DNA of 64,000 bases. It comes from Branchiostoma floridae (Eukaryota; Chordata; Leptocardii; Amphioxiformes; Branchiostomatidae). The stretch is from NCBI RefSeq assembly GCF_000003815.2, contig NC_049991.1:10362821-10426820 (forward strand). The letters run 5' to 3'. Below the pieces are notes generated by a model. The model saw nothing but the letters and a program-made list of their open reading frames with translations. It did no database searches and was not told the DNA's origin. A program made the position numbers and the translations under genes. Positions 23,996 to 41,600 of the stretch are shown here, piece after piece. Numbering within the stretch: position 1 is the first letter of the stretch; the number at the start of each line of letters is the position of its first letter.

Positions 23996-25463
23996 TTAGG
24001 GGACACTACCAGTACTGGTATATCCCACACTGTTGCCAATACAATAGAGACATATTCACGTTCGACCTTGCTTGACGGATCCGGAACATGGACAGTCTCT
24101 AATTTCTAGGGCAGGTGTCAGACGTTTCTATAGCATTACGATCATATGACGACTTTTATATGGAAGATAGATAATTGTTGTCTGTGTCTCATTCACTCTG
24201 ATTGACTTTTTATGTCTCATCCATCTTTTATATCTATGATGTATTACCGTTGTTTAAGTCCCGATTGATCTACAATTCCCCAACCATCAGAAATATGATC
24301 CCTGGTTGTTGTCATCTCGCTGAATGGGTATTCTGAGAAACATGGGGATCATTACAATAGAAAGAGTCCATTATCTAAATTGGTGTGTTGTTGACATGAC
24401 AGTGTTGTCAGCCAGCGACATGTCATAATACACTTAGGCGATCATTGTAAATCATCCCTATCGACTCATGGAAGTACTTCAGATAGTTTGCCCCAGTTTC
24501 CTAGAAGTGTTTGCAGTCGCTACAACGCCGGGCATAATTGGTAACTTGTTCAGGCTAGGCTTCGTTACGCAAGAGGCATCAAACCAGGCTGGTGAAAAAG
24601 CTCCTCTCGGCGATAATGACTTGCACTGCAAGTGCAAATGGAAGCAACTGCTTATTCCTTAAAAACCAAGTTTTACTTCAAAACGCATCATTTCCCACAG
24701 GCGTTCTGTGCATAGGATAGATGCTTTAACTTCCATAAATCCTTCATTTGCTTGCTAAACTATAAATTCAGTTGGCTCCCTACGGGTATGAGCCAGTTAC
24801 AGCCCTGGATAGCAGATTATGCGTTCCTTACTACATTGTATTTGTCTGCCAGTCGTAAGTCTTCTGAAATTTTTTACAATTCAAGCACTTCTTCAACTGG
24901 GCATACAACATGACAAAATGCCAACAGGCTCGGGAAAAACCAAATCTATTTCACCCCAACTGGCCCAAGGCAGCAAAATATTTTTGTCTAATTTCAGACT
25001 ACATGTGCCAGGTTAGGTTGAGTTTCTATTTGTTCTTCTATGCATCTTCAAAATAGTCTATTTCTTGTAAAATCTGTTTAAAGCCAACCATTTCATAAAG
25101 GGAGGGCATAGTTGGGGGACAAACTTAATGTTGTAAAGCAAGCTTTTAAATGCCATTATCTTTTTTCTTCTCTCTAGAACCATACCAAGATCATTAATAC
25201 CAGTTACATTTACTTGGAACTGTAATTTTATCAGAAAGCAAGCTAGTTCCACAATCATGGCATATTGTCAGGAGCTGACTTTACTTCTCTTTGTCCAGCT
25301 ATGCTTTGGATGGGAAAATGGGCTGAAATTCTGTGTTTAATGTGTGTTCATTCAGCAAGACTCACATTAATAAATCTTTATTACAATACTGTGAAAGCTC
25401 AGCACCTCAACTAATAAAGTATGGACAGAAGAAGACATGGCCATAGACAGAGGTTGACTCTTC

Positions 25464-25469
25464 TTTATT
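25464..25469 (-). terminator. Poly(A) signal AATAAA of RPL10
   Basis: TTTATT on the plus strand is AATAAA on the coding strand, about 40 bases past the stop codon. A second AATAAA lies about 90 bases further at 25376-25381. Confidence 0.6.
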
Positions 25470-25507
25470 TTCCTTTGTTGTGATATTTTACATGGTTTCC
25501 ATGTTCT

Positions 25508-29079
<3,572 letters not shown>

Positions 29080-29256
29080 TTTGCTGTAAGAAAATAGACA
29101 AAAATGACTTAACCAACCAACAAGAAACACTCAGATAGCTTTGAAATTTCCTATTCTAACGGTTGATGGTAATAAATTCTTTATATGATGTTTTAATACG
29201 CAGGATGACTAAGGATTTTAAGACGATATTGCATCAATCCCCATTCGGAATCTTAC

Positions 29257-29284
29257 CTTGCGAAAAAGGAGGCAGAGAGGAAGT
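29257..29284 (-). promoter_or_regulatory. rpl10: RPL10 noncoding first exon with 5' TOP tract
   Basis: On the minus strand a pyrimidine tract (CTTCCTCTCTGCCTCC) is followed by TTTTTCGCAAG and a consensus donor (GTAAGA). Terminal oligopyrimidine starts are typical of ribosomal-protein mRNAs and give growth-dependent translation. The matching acceptor (ttttcttacag) lies four bases before the RPL10 start codon. Confidence 0.65.
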
Positions 29285-29641
29285 TCCCGGATGAATGACC
29301 TTTGGGATGTTACAATTTTTTATAGGGGTGTTTTGAATAGCTTATTTGAAGCAAGCATATTTGTACCTCATGCATATCATATGATGAATGATTATTGCTT
29401 TTAGAATATCTTACCTTATCAAAACTATACTATTTATCGAAAATACATTGAAATAGAGACACATGACGAATATTTTTACTTATGCAGTGGAGTTGCTGAG
29501 TGGAGTAATCCAAGATGACCTGACCGTATTTTGGCTGAGTGGGGAGAGGAAACGATGGAAGTGGAGTGAAGAAATCTCTTTTATGTAGAATTTTGCTTCC
29601 CTTTTTGAAGAATCGCAGTGCGTCAGCGGGAAGAAGAGACT
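29285..29641. promoter_or_regulatory. Putative shared promoter region of RPL10 and SNX29
   Basis: The two genes start back to back with about 360 bases between the RPL10 leader and the SNX29 start codon. No TATA box is obvious for either. A bidirectional promoter is inferred from spacing alone. Confidence 0.45.
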
Positions 29642-32600
29642 ATGAGCGGTAAGACAGATTCCCTTATGTATTGTCTGACCCTTGTGTTATTCAGATACGC
29701 TCAGTAGATTGCCGAGTTTTGTGGACTTCAGTGACGGCATTCAGAGTAGATTTTGCTGATGCTTGTCAACATGTGATGTGATCTTGTGACACACTTGTTT
29801 GGACCGGCGTCCTGTTTACATGCTGGCTGTTCAAACTAGACCCAAGTGTCACTCTGTACCCAGACAGATTGGCTACTAAAAAATTCGTAATGATGACAGG
29901 TCAGAAATACGCCCTAATTATGTGAAGTCTGTTGCTCAAATCTAATTAGCACCACTAGGATTCACTAGTAAATTGTTGCAATTGTGGGCACGTAACCGTT
30001 ATGCATATGTCGTCAGATATGCATACATAAGCATAACGTCATTTTTCATTGAAAGAACAAGCAAACAAAGAACTTATATGAGAAGCAAAAGATTCAGAAG
30101 ATATCTTGTTTTGGAAGAATATTGTTTACAACTGGCACATCAAGCACATGTAGTCAACAGAACAGAAGAATTGTCTGATCAAATCATGAAAATCAATAGG
30201 CCACAATGCGCATTTGCTTGTCCTTATTTTGTTTATTTGATGTTAATGTATTTGCAATAGTCGGTTTGAGTAGACAAACTTCAGTAGGACTTCATCACAT
30301 TTAATAAACATTCTGTGGCTTGCATTTGAGTTGTTTTGAGACTGTTTGAAGTGTCAGGTATGTATATACTAAGTACCTAACCTTTGTCCAGCTTGCTCTT
30401 CCCATGTGTACGGACACGTGTTGATAGGTTTGTGAAACTCACGTGTTTTACTTATTACATAATTGGGTCACCACATCACTTAGTTTTCTGACAATGCCTT
30501 CAAGAACTGCGGTTCTCTTCGTACTTGGTTCCTGTTTAGTTTCTTCTCATCACAATATTCTTTGAAGAGAGTTTATGTCATAAGGCCTATATTCACCATG
30601 AACTTGATGTATGTGGATTGGATGGGTAGGTCATATGTTTAAAATACATTTTAGATATGTAACATTAATATATGTTTTAGAATACAGGCCTAATGATAAC
30701 TGGGGTATAAGCAATGATATCTTGAATAAGATGGACCTACAGACCTGGATATTTTGTTGTCTTTGCTCCTTTTCAGCCTTAAAGAAATGACAGTAAGCTT
30801 AAAGTTTACCAGCATGAGTAGAAGACAAAAGGTAGCTGCTGATGTTTTATTGTTTTGTTGTATTATTCATTAGGTGCACCTGCAGACCCTCATCAGACCG
30901 AGCGCCAAAACCTGTTGGACAGACTTCTGGATGGAGTCAAACAGGTAGTTTAGACATTATCAATATAGTTTTGCTTTTTTCTTGCATTCCTTTGTGCTAC
31001 AGTAAAATTGTATCATATAATATTATAGATGATACATTTCATGTGCAATGGCTGTTTTTTTTTTTAGATTTATTTTACAAATGTTTTCGTTACTCTTCAG
31101 TTCAGGAGTTCTGATCTTTTAATAAGGAAACTCCCCTTTTTCCCTGCAGTGTCAGATCAGGTTTGGTGGCAGGACAGAGCTGGCCACAGACGGTGACAGC
31201 AGGTGGGTGGAGGCAATCCTCTATTACTATTAGACTATTACTATTATTACTACTATTAGAGTGTGGAACTCATTGCCACCAAGTACAGTAGGGCTAGGGG
31301 CATACACACAGCTTAAAATGACGCTAAGGTAATACATTTGTACAGGTAGATGTGCAAAGGTTAGCTTTGACAGGTTGTTCAGTGTTATATAACCAGCCAC
31401 TGCTACACTACATGTACCTGCATAGCTGGTGTGCTACAACAAAGGGCTATTTTACAGATACTAATTCTGATTTCGCTATCAAATGCACCTTTAGGCAAAT
31501 GCCATTATCTCTCTACAAATTATAAGACACATACATTGGTCTCCCAGTAGCCCTGTGTTGAATAACTGTATCTGCAAACAATGATTCAATTCAAAGCAAA
31601 AAAACAGATTAAGCATGCAAGTTTGCATATAATGTAGATATGGTATTTTCTTGTAGCAGGTATATAGAGATTGGTTCATGTGGTAAAATGGTAGCTTGGA
31701 GTGCAACAATATCTTTATTTTGCTTTCAACAAACTGTGAATAAAGCTGACAAAGTACTTTTGCAGAGAGAAATCTGCAACATCAAGACATATCATGCCCT
31801 GTAATAATGTGGTTGTTAATTACAATTTTGCAATATAATGTTTTATATTTGATATGTTGAAACTGAACTTCATCTTCTTCTTTGCTTTTGTGTTTAACAA
31901 TGTACAAATAAAGTACATGGCTATTCTGTTTTTGCCCAGGGTTGTGTGCTTGTTGAACCAGTTTGAAACAGTGCTTCAACATGGGATGAAGAGAGCCAAG
32001 GGACTAGCAGCAATCAAGTAAGTTTTTATCAGTTACACATTGCACTGATTGACTGCAAATGTCAGCCACTTTTGTTTCCTCAGCATTTTGTATTGTACTA
32101 TTGACTTACATGACTTTGTATGATCTCCTTTTCAGACAGGTAACACAACAAGTGACAGGTATCAACATGAAAGGTGAAACAGAACCAGGTTAGTGAAATA
32201 TCTTGTTATGGTTTTGTACCTTAGTTTGCTTCATAAGTTATTTCTAAATTTTGTGAATGAAAGTTGGTAAAAAATTTGACCCATTTAAAGCCCTATTAAG
32301 TAACATTAGGATAGTATACATTTGTAGAGAGTAGATTTTCCAAGCATCATTTTATATAGTAAATTAGATCAGTTCTAAAAGATTGTATGCCAATATTCGG
32401 GAAGGAATGTTATAACATCATTGTATGAGACAAACATGTTTAAAAACTGTAATCCTCCAAACCAGCACATGGACACACACGTGTGTCTGGGATCTAGCCT
32501 GTGTTTACACAATATCTCGCTGGCTGGGGTTAATGACCCCCTCCTCTCCTACAATGTAGGTGGTGGCAACTGTAAGACATGCCGCTAGGAGTACAATTTT

Positions 32601-35600
32601 AGTCAAGCTAGCCTGGAGTCCAGCCATGTGGTCCTCTCCTATCAGTCTACACTCTGCAGAGTAGTGAGTGTTGGGAGCATACCAAACTAACTCAAGCTTG
32701 ACTCTAGGCTTCACACATGACAGACCACATTGTGTGCTTCTTACAATCATTCCACGTAGGTGGCATTAAAACCCACGTGAGCAAATAAAGTTATTAATAT
32801 TAGTCTGACTGCCTAGTGTGCCGTAGCCAGTTCACCACAGTTTCTGCAAAACCTTATCCTTAACAGAGTTCTTTCAGTTTTGAAGGAAAATTAACCATTA
32901 TCAACCCTCCCCACCCTAGTGTTCTGGCAATGTCTGAGAGAACATCTGAACAAACACGAGCTACAGCGGTACCTGATGTTACAGCAGGTTACCACGGACG
33001 CAGGGCGGGGCAGGGCATGGCTCAGGTCAGCCCTGAATGAACACTCGCTGGAGAGATACCTGCATTCCTTACTGGGAGACACTAATCTACTCAGGTACTT
33101 GTGATGAATGTTATTTGTATAGGGGAGTCTTTGATGACTATGAAGTACTGTTACAGTTTTAAGGAGTGATGGTTAGAATATTATTGTTGACTTCAGAAAA
33201 GTGGGTAACCTCAGATTGAGAATGAAGCTTGACATAGTAGCGACTAGTGTGACTTCAGTATTAGCATATAAATTGGATAACAAGTCTAAATGTTCTATAC
33301 ACCTATGTAACTGTAATTCATTTTCCTAAAGCATCAGCGAACGTCTACAACTTATTTCTTGATTTTAAGCCTGATAATTTTATAGCAGAAGCTCACCATG
33401 TCTAATACAAGTGATGATTATGTATTGACAGAATAAGAAGGAACAGTAAGGATGGTCTAACATTGTCCAATACTTGATTCCAGACAACACTATGATGACT
33501 GGGCCTTTGTCCTTGATGATGAGAGATCCAGCATGCTCCCTAATATGGCAGCAGGTAAACAACACTAGCATTTGTACTGTATATCTAGATATCTAGATAA
33601 TCATATCTACTACTGTAACAGTAGGACATTACTGAATGTTCAGAATATATGATATAACACTTGCAATGCAAAAACTTGATCATCTTATTCCTAAGATACT
33701 TGCCTTTTAGTATTTTTATGTGATTTTCCACCTGATTTCTGACAGATTTCCCTGATTTGCATTGGTTAGCATACATCACTTATGTTTCATTGATGATAAG
33801 AGCATTTCTTTAAACCTCCAATATTGTTACCAGTACATCCTTTTTCCAAATCATAAGTTTTGCCTTCTATAATGAAAATGATTCAAATAGAATGAAATAA
33901 GAGGATAGTGTTGTAACAGTCCTACATGTACTTAACTCCCATTCTGCACACCTGTTGTTTTCCCCTAGGTCTGGGTTCTATACTGTTTGCCATCAATATA
34001 GACAAGTCAGAACTGAACACAGTAAAGCAGGCCTCTGCCACCTCCCTACTGGAGCCCCTGGCCACCATGGTGGGGAATGTCACCAGCGGAGTCAGCAGTC
34101 AGAAACCTGGGGACGAACCACAGCCTGTGTATGCATTAGATGTGCCCAGTGGAGGTACATGTAAGTGTCTTTTGAAGACCTTCATACTTGTCTAGGTATG
34201 AGTGGCAATTGTCATCAAAACAACAGGTGTGACTGGATAATGATGTCTACACAAACCAAGTGTTATTCACCTAGCCAACGTTATGTTTACTGTCTGTTAT
34301 CTTCCTCAGAGCAATACTGACTCATTCTACTTTGCACAATGTCAGCCAGGCAAAAAAACACTTGGCTGTGTATTTGCTACCTTCAGATCCCATGTCTATG
34401 GTTTTGGAAGGTTGCAATGGTGATGTCAAGACAAAATTATGTAGCTTTGGATACCAGAACTTGATGGCAATGGTACATGTATGTGACATTGGGCTTTAAT
34501 TATAAATAGTAGTGTTCCAATCAAGTAGATTTAAGTGATTCTGTTAGTATGTAATGTACAGTTTAATGTAGGACACATTTTTTTCTTACAGACACATCAT
34601 CCAGCAAAGACAAAAAGAAAGACAAGAAGAAGAAGAAAAAGAAAGTGGCCACCATTATTGACAGTGACTCTCCTCCAAGCCCCTTCTATGCTTCCAAGTC
34701 TCATTCAACATCTGAAGGCTCAGGAGCTTTCAAAGAGCCAAGCCTTGACTATGGAACCGGGTCCCCACCTATAGCAATCACACAATCTGATAATCAACAT
34801 CTAGCAAGGAGCTATCCTAGTGACAGCCCCGACCTATCTTATTTGTCTTCTTCCTTCCCTACAAAGACTCCTCCCCCTACTCCATATGATTCAGCAATGT
34901 TGACCTACCAAAGTCAACTTCTAGATGGCTCGGACTACATGAACGCTAGACTGAACGCGATGTCGATGGAGCAAGGGGAGGATGAAGGGATGACCGCCGG
35001 GGCACCGCAAACCCTCTCCACGTCCTTCCCAGTCAAGACCCCGCCTCCTACGCCGTACGATTCATCAATGATGAAGTACCAGCATGCCCTGGAAGAGGAG
35101 ACGGATTACATTAGCAAGAAGCTGAAGGAAGTTTCCTCCCAAGAAATGTCGGAGAGTCCGTCAGCACCGAGGTGGTCCTTCAGTACGGGGGGCTCCAAGG
35201 ATCTGGGAGACTCCCAGTCTTACGATGAGGACAGCATGGGGGAGGATATCAGGAGGTCGTCTGATAATGGTTCTGGTAATCTCATGTTGTACGGTGAAGA
35301 GAGGACGGGTGAGGCTACAGATCTGTTTCCTGTGACTGTGGAAGACGACTTTACCACATCCTCAGGTAACTGAACATGATTTGCCAAGATATCTGACTCT
35401 GTTCTCAGTTTGTCAGAACTTATTTGGTTCACTGTCATCTGTACTTATTGAGTACTGAGTGTAATAGCCTACAGAATGACATCTTGTACATGTACAAAAT
35501 GTGTAGGTCTAAGTAGTTGTATGTTGAACAGTATTACCAATGATGATCATCATTCTATGTGAAATGAATTGCAGAGACAATGTCAGAGTCCCACACCAGG

Positions 35601-38600
35601 CCAGAGTCGTTTCCCCGATCGGATTCCCTCCCACACTATGGAGCAGACATGGAGAGTGCAGCCATGGCAGTGGCACTGGCACAACAAGGCCTGGACATCA
35701 GGTTAGTGGAGTCCCATGTATCATACATTGAATTTCATAGACACAAACTACATGATATGGTGTCCACTTGCTGGTGTAACACTTTCTGCTGCTGTTTTCA
35801 TTTCTTCACCCTTCACAAACAACTTTTTTGTTGGTAAATGTAATCTGCAAGCAGAGGTATCTATAGTGTGTGTGTCCTACCTACCTACCTAATTATTGTA
35901 TGTCAGGGCTCGAAATTTATTTTTGGGATCAGGTGCACTGGTGCACCCAGCTAAAACAATTGGGTGCACCAAAAAATTTTGGGGTGCACCACTTAGATTT
36001 AAGTAGAATGTCAGAAAACCTAATAACAAAACTTAGTTACAAGCTTTCAAATTCTTAAACAAGTACCATGACAGACATTTTTATTATCTTTCCAACACTT
36101 AGATGTCAAGACTATGATATACATGTATACTAGCATACTTGATATCTTTACATACATAAATCTAAGAAAATATTTGGGTGCACCCTGTGCACCCACAGAA
36201 AATGATTGGGTGCACAGCTCCAATTTTGGGTGCACCTGGGTGCACATACACCCAGTATTTCGAGCCCTGTATGTGTACATGTATGTAAAGTCAGAAATAA
36301 GTTAGCACACAAGGCCTATTTAGATCAGAACAATATCCTGTCTTAGCTGGTGGTTCAGTTTTTGTGTTTCTTCCCTCAGACTTCCATCTTCAGCACACCT
36401 GCCTACACACATCCACACCAGGTGTGTTAAAAATCTACAAACATCTCTTCCTTCTACTTGTTTCTTCTTTCTGTATGCATAATCAATTGCACAATGTCAT
36501 GTCATACTTAATAATGGTAAGTAAATATAACACTATGTCAAATTCCTTTCCACCATTCTAATAGACACTGCCTAAATCCCTGATACATGTAAGTCTAAGA
36601 TGAATAATTCAAAGATTACATTGTGTTGCAATGACACTGGAAGTATCTTTCCATTTTACAGTTCAGTGAGAACACAAGGAGATGGCAGTGTTGCTACGTT
36701 ACCAGCATCGCCTAGACATGAAACCATGTCAACAAGTGAGGGACCTTTGTTTGTATAGAATCTACTACAATAAGTCTACAATAAGCAGACAGAAGTTTGC
36801 TGGATTAGCCGTTTTTTCCTTCCCTAATTCAGTTCAGTTCAGTTCAGTTTTATTTGAGTCCAACTTGCACGTGCACTGTACAAACAGGCGCATGAAATCT
36901 GTTGGCCCACAAGGGCGCTGCACATTAAGACCGTATAATGCAAGATAATACACAGGTAGGATTAAAATCACTTAAAATACAATTTTCAATAAAATTCAGA
37001 TAGCACATACATTATAAAATCTGCTATACTGTACAGCTCTTTGAGTAGAGTTTCAGTGCACGGGGCATGAAAGACTGGGCGTGCCTATTCGTTCTACTGA
37101 AAGAGGGGGTCGGTTGTTTAGGACGTCGCAGGCTATAGTTGCTCTGTGTGGTAGATAATTTTTTATTAGAATGCTCTTTGACTCAATTGTGGTAGCATGA
37201 ACCTTCAACCGAGGTACATGAGACTTTAAGTACAAGCCACCATACATGCGCCAAGGTTAAACATTGTACATGTATTATGCAAAAAAATGGACAAGTCACA
37301 GACATATTCCAATGTAGAAACCTTTGGCCATCTATTGGTAAGATGAAGTTGATTTTGATTTTGTCTATTTTCTTTCTCTTCATCTTCAGGTGAGTTGAAG
37401 CAAGCTGTCGTGGCCATGATGTTAAGAAAAGACGAAGTAGAGGAACAAAACAGGTAAAAACAGTTTTGTGAATTTTACATCTCCAATAACTGTTAACATT
37501 TCAATGTGATATTCAGTCTATGTGCTGACACAAACCTAATGAGCTTTCATTGTTTGGGAAGGTCCATGAGGAGTTTGCTTGATGCAGAAATGGAGAACTC
37601 AGCAAGGTTAAGAGTGGAAACAGAGGAACTAAAGAAGAAGCACAGTTTGCAACAGGAGAGAAGCACAACCAAGATACAAGCTCTAACCAGGTAGGGCAGT
37701 TCAGAAATTTTAATGGCATGTTATCGTGTTTGTAAACTACATGTACATGTATGGAGAATAGCTGACATTTGATTAAGGTTATAGCATTAGGAAGAAGTTG
37801 AACATTTTTCTTTTTTTTCTTTTGCCTCTTTAAGAGAGAATGAAGTCCTGAAGCATCAGCTAAAGAAGTACGTAGGGGCTGTACAGATGCTGAAGAGGAA
37901 AGGGGCACAAGGAACTGAGAGTAAGTACAGCACTCTACATGTAGATCTTGGTTTGCTGCATGTATTTTCAATAGTATGATGTCTGCTTGTTGGTATATTT
38001 GTACATTATCATAGGAAGATAATCTTCCACTGTTTCTTTCAACAGAATTTACGTTAATTCTAATTGTCCAAGTGTTAATTCTTTAAAATATTTATTCAAT
38101 TATACTAAGCTGTCCAAACTGTGGACAGATGTCCAAAGACACCCGATTTGTTAATTGGTCAAACTTGTGTCACTGGAACATCTGCTAATAGCAATAGCTA
38201 CTTTACTGTCATGTCAAATGTATGTAATAGTACATATGATACACTTATGATCTCAAAAGTGGTAATGAAAGTCATGAAAGCCATATAAGGATTGAACCAC
38301 GTTTTGCACTTTCCAGTTCTAGCAGGACTAGTGAAGGTCCAGGAGGATGAACAGCCGCCCCCCCCTCCCCCTCCTCCTGAGGGAACTGTAGACTACAGTG
38401 AGGAGGCTGCACAGTACAAGGAGAAACTCATCCAGGTCTGGTATCACATGTGTTGTTATCAATGGCTTTACTGTAAAGTAGGGAGGTTCTTGTGTATAGT
38501 TATAGTCTCAGTTAAGTCTGACTTTTATATCATCTGAAGTACACTTGACAGTATATTGTTTGTATGTTTGGTCTCGACACCATCATATACATGATATAGA

Positions 38601-41600
38601 AGCCTTCTATCCCAGGTTCCATGTATATGTACAAATGTATTTATGAGAACAATGCAGTAACACTAGTTAACCTTTATCCATGGGGTAACCTACACTGTAT
38701 ATTTGTTGTTTTTAGAAACAGGGTAATTGTTATGTCAAGTCAACGGACTGTGGCTTCAAACTGATTTGAAAAAAATATTGCAATTTGAAACCACCAACCG
38801 TTGACTTTTAACATCCCTAAGTAAATACCTTGTTTTTTAAAACAACGGATAAAGGTGAACTATCGTTACATGTAAAATTATGTTGAATGTATCCAGGTGG
38901 CAGAGATGCATGGTGAACTGATGCAGTTTAATGAACATCTCCACATGGACCTGCTGTCCAAGGACAACCTCATCCAGCGGCTGAAGGAGGAACTAGTGGA
39001 GCTCAGGGGACCTGTAAGTCTTCATGCAACATGCTCTTTGAAATAGCCATAGTAAATACAAATCATTTCACCGTGTGCTGTCAGGCTTAGGGTATTCATC
39101 ACACTATTTAAATATGCTGGGATTGTTTGGACTCTAAGCATATAGAAAAGAAATTTGTCAAAGGCTTTTTCTTGATCCTGAATACTAGTACTAGATATCA
39201 TGGCCACAAATTTTTATTCTGTCCTGTCCACAGCTACCTGAAGACAGTGTTACAGAGGAGACCAGTGGGACTGATGCTGACTTGTGAGTCTCTGCTTTAT
39301 CCATGAAAGGATACAACTAACTTAACCCCAATGATATTTACATCTAACACTCAGCTTGCACATGCACATCTAATGTATTTTAGAAGTAGATTTAGTACAC
39401 ACAATGAACATATTGCAAAAGTTTAAACTTTGTTCCAACACAAAGAAGGGACTCACCATAAATTTTCGGTCGAGCACTCCGACCTTCTTCAGATGAAATG
39501 ATTCGCTGACTAATCCGGAAGTCGTCGGATGACGTCAGGTAGCAGCGAATCATAAATGGCAGGAAGGCGAAACCTGCCACCATCACGGTTCAACGAGGGT
39601 GCACCGAATCATACATTGGGGAAACGGAACGACCATTAAAAACCCGGTTCTTAGAACACAGACATCGCAGCTCAACATCTTCANNNNNNNNNNNNNNNNN
39701 NNNNNNNNNNNNNNNNNNNNNNNNNNNNNNNNNNNNNNNNNNNNNNNNNNNNNNNNNNNNNNNNNNNNNNNNNNNNNNNNNNNAATCCCATACAGATTTA
39801 GGCACGCCTATGCACAAAAGATGTCAAGCAGATGCACAGAAGATGGCAGAATTCCAGATATAACAAAAGACTTCTTGAGTTGTATGATGAGCGGGAAATG
39901 CTCACAGACTGATAGAGTACGAAGCTGCGTCTGTATGTAAAGGCCGATTTGAACATGGAGCGCGCCAAACAGGAGTGGTTCCTAAAGAGCGTCAAGGAAG
40001 CTATCTACATTAGGGCACATCAACCCTCGTTGAACCGTGATGGTGGCAGGTTTCGCCTTCCCGCCATTTATGATTCGCTGCTACCTGACGTCATCCGACG
40101 ACTTCCGGATTAGTCAGCGAATCATTTCATCTGAAGAAGGTCGGAGTGCTCGACCGAAAATTTATGGTGAGTCCCTTCTTTGTGTTGGAACAAAGTTTAA
40201 ACTTTTGCAATATGGAATTTACCAACACAGATGAGCTTTCATTCGGATACACAATGAACATGTATATGTGAGCCCTTGTAGTTGTACTTTAGAGATAAGT
40301 TATTGGTGTATGATTATTTATTTACAGAATTATCTTGTCAAAGTTTTACCTCACCATGCCTAATAAAAGTATGTCTTGTCCTGCAGGAGTCTGGTTACCC
40401 GAGCCCTGGTTAACATCTGGATCCCTTCAGTCTTCCTGCGTGGCAAGGCTTCAGACACTCACCATGTTTACCAGGTACTGTCCTGTACACTTACCTTGTA
40501 ACAAACACATGGTAAACAAATGGTAACAACATTTCAGGAGAGGGCTTACAATGTACAGTCACTCTGCAATTGTACTGTAAATGCAGAAATGTTCGCGGTG
40601 GTTTTATGTTCGGGGTTTTTAAAACCAACACGAACATTTTTTCCATGGCAGTAAGAGACTACAGTGCATGGTGCTACCGCGAACTTAAAACCACTGCGAA
40701 CAGTCCTTTTTCCCACTACCGTGAAATTAAATCCCTGCGAACTAAAATGTATTTACAGTAGCAAAGTAATAGAATATCATACGTTGTCAAAAGGTGCAAT
40801 ACATGTAGCTTGTAAGACTCTCTGGTCCATTTCATGGAAAGCATTCTGTGGCAGTGCCATTAGTCCTACACATTTTCCACTACTGGTAGCACCCTCACAC
40901 TCAGGGTTGACATCGCGGCAAAGCCTAACGATATCACCCCTGACAATTCAGCCAGGGTATTTGGGTATTTGGGGCGTGGCTTCTAACCAACTGTCAGCCT
41001 ATCGGCTTTTTGTTGTCGAAAGCTCGGAAAGGCGCCATATAAGGCGACTCATTAATATTCAAGAGCAAGATAACAGTACCGGCGTAACGTTCTTTCAGCG
41101 TCCAGACGTCTTTATCAGGTACCAAATTTAACATTTGTCGGTTCTGTGGGTATAGGGTAACCACGGCATCACCGTATACATGTACCGACCTAGCATACGG
41201 AAAAAAAAAACATTACCATCACGCAAAGATAAACAGATCTTTGTACACGCCGCGCCATACGCTGTTTGTTCGAAACTTGCAATCCGGTCGCTGATTGGCC
41301 TGCGACAAATCAGGCAAGCTCATTAATATTCATAAGCAGGGCGCCCCAAATACCCAAATACCCTGGCTGAATTGTCAGGGGTGATATCGTTAGGCTTTGC
41401 CGCGATGTCAACCCTGAGTGTGAGGGTGTACTGGTAGCTGCTATGGGCATTCTATTCTATTTACGAATATACCATTTGTCACCTAGGTGTACATCAGAAT
41501 AAGAGACGAAGAGTGGAACATCTACAGGAGATATGCTCAGTTCTATGAGCTCCACTCTCAGATGAAGAAGAAGTTTCCCTCTGTGGCATCACTGGGCTTC

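Larger units (their letters stand above)
16621..25370. other. Intergenic region between the Ly6-like gene and RPL10
   Basis: About 8.7 kb with no convincing exon on either strand; all frames are short and unlike any family I know. It holds three recognisable miniature elements (listed separately) and homopolymer runs of C or G (19719, 20306). Confidence 0.5.
39411..40248 (+). mobile_element. Penelope-like retroelement copy with inverted terminal repeats
   Basis: The 12-bp direct repeat acacaatgaaca at 39399-39410 and 40249-40260 defines the insertion. About 185 bases at the left (39411-39597) are the reverse complement of the right end (40024-40214). Between them is coding sequence of a GIY-YIG endonuclease. 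Inverted LTR-like ends, GIY-YIG and a hammerhead-like core are known features of Penelope-like elements. The copy is cut by an N gap and is not functional. Confidence 0.8.

Noticed and set aside
29973-30260. 95-codon frame in SNX29 intron 1
   Set aside because: No family resemblance, AT-rich codons, and located between two well-supported exons.
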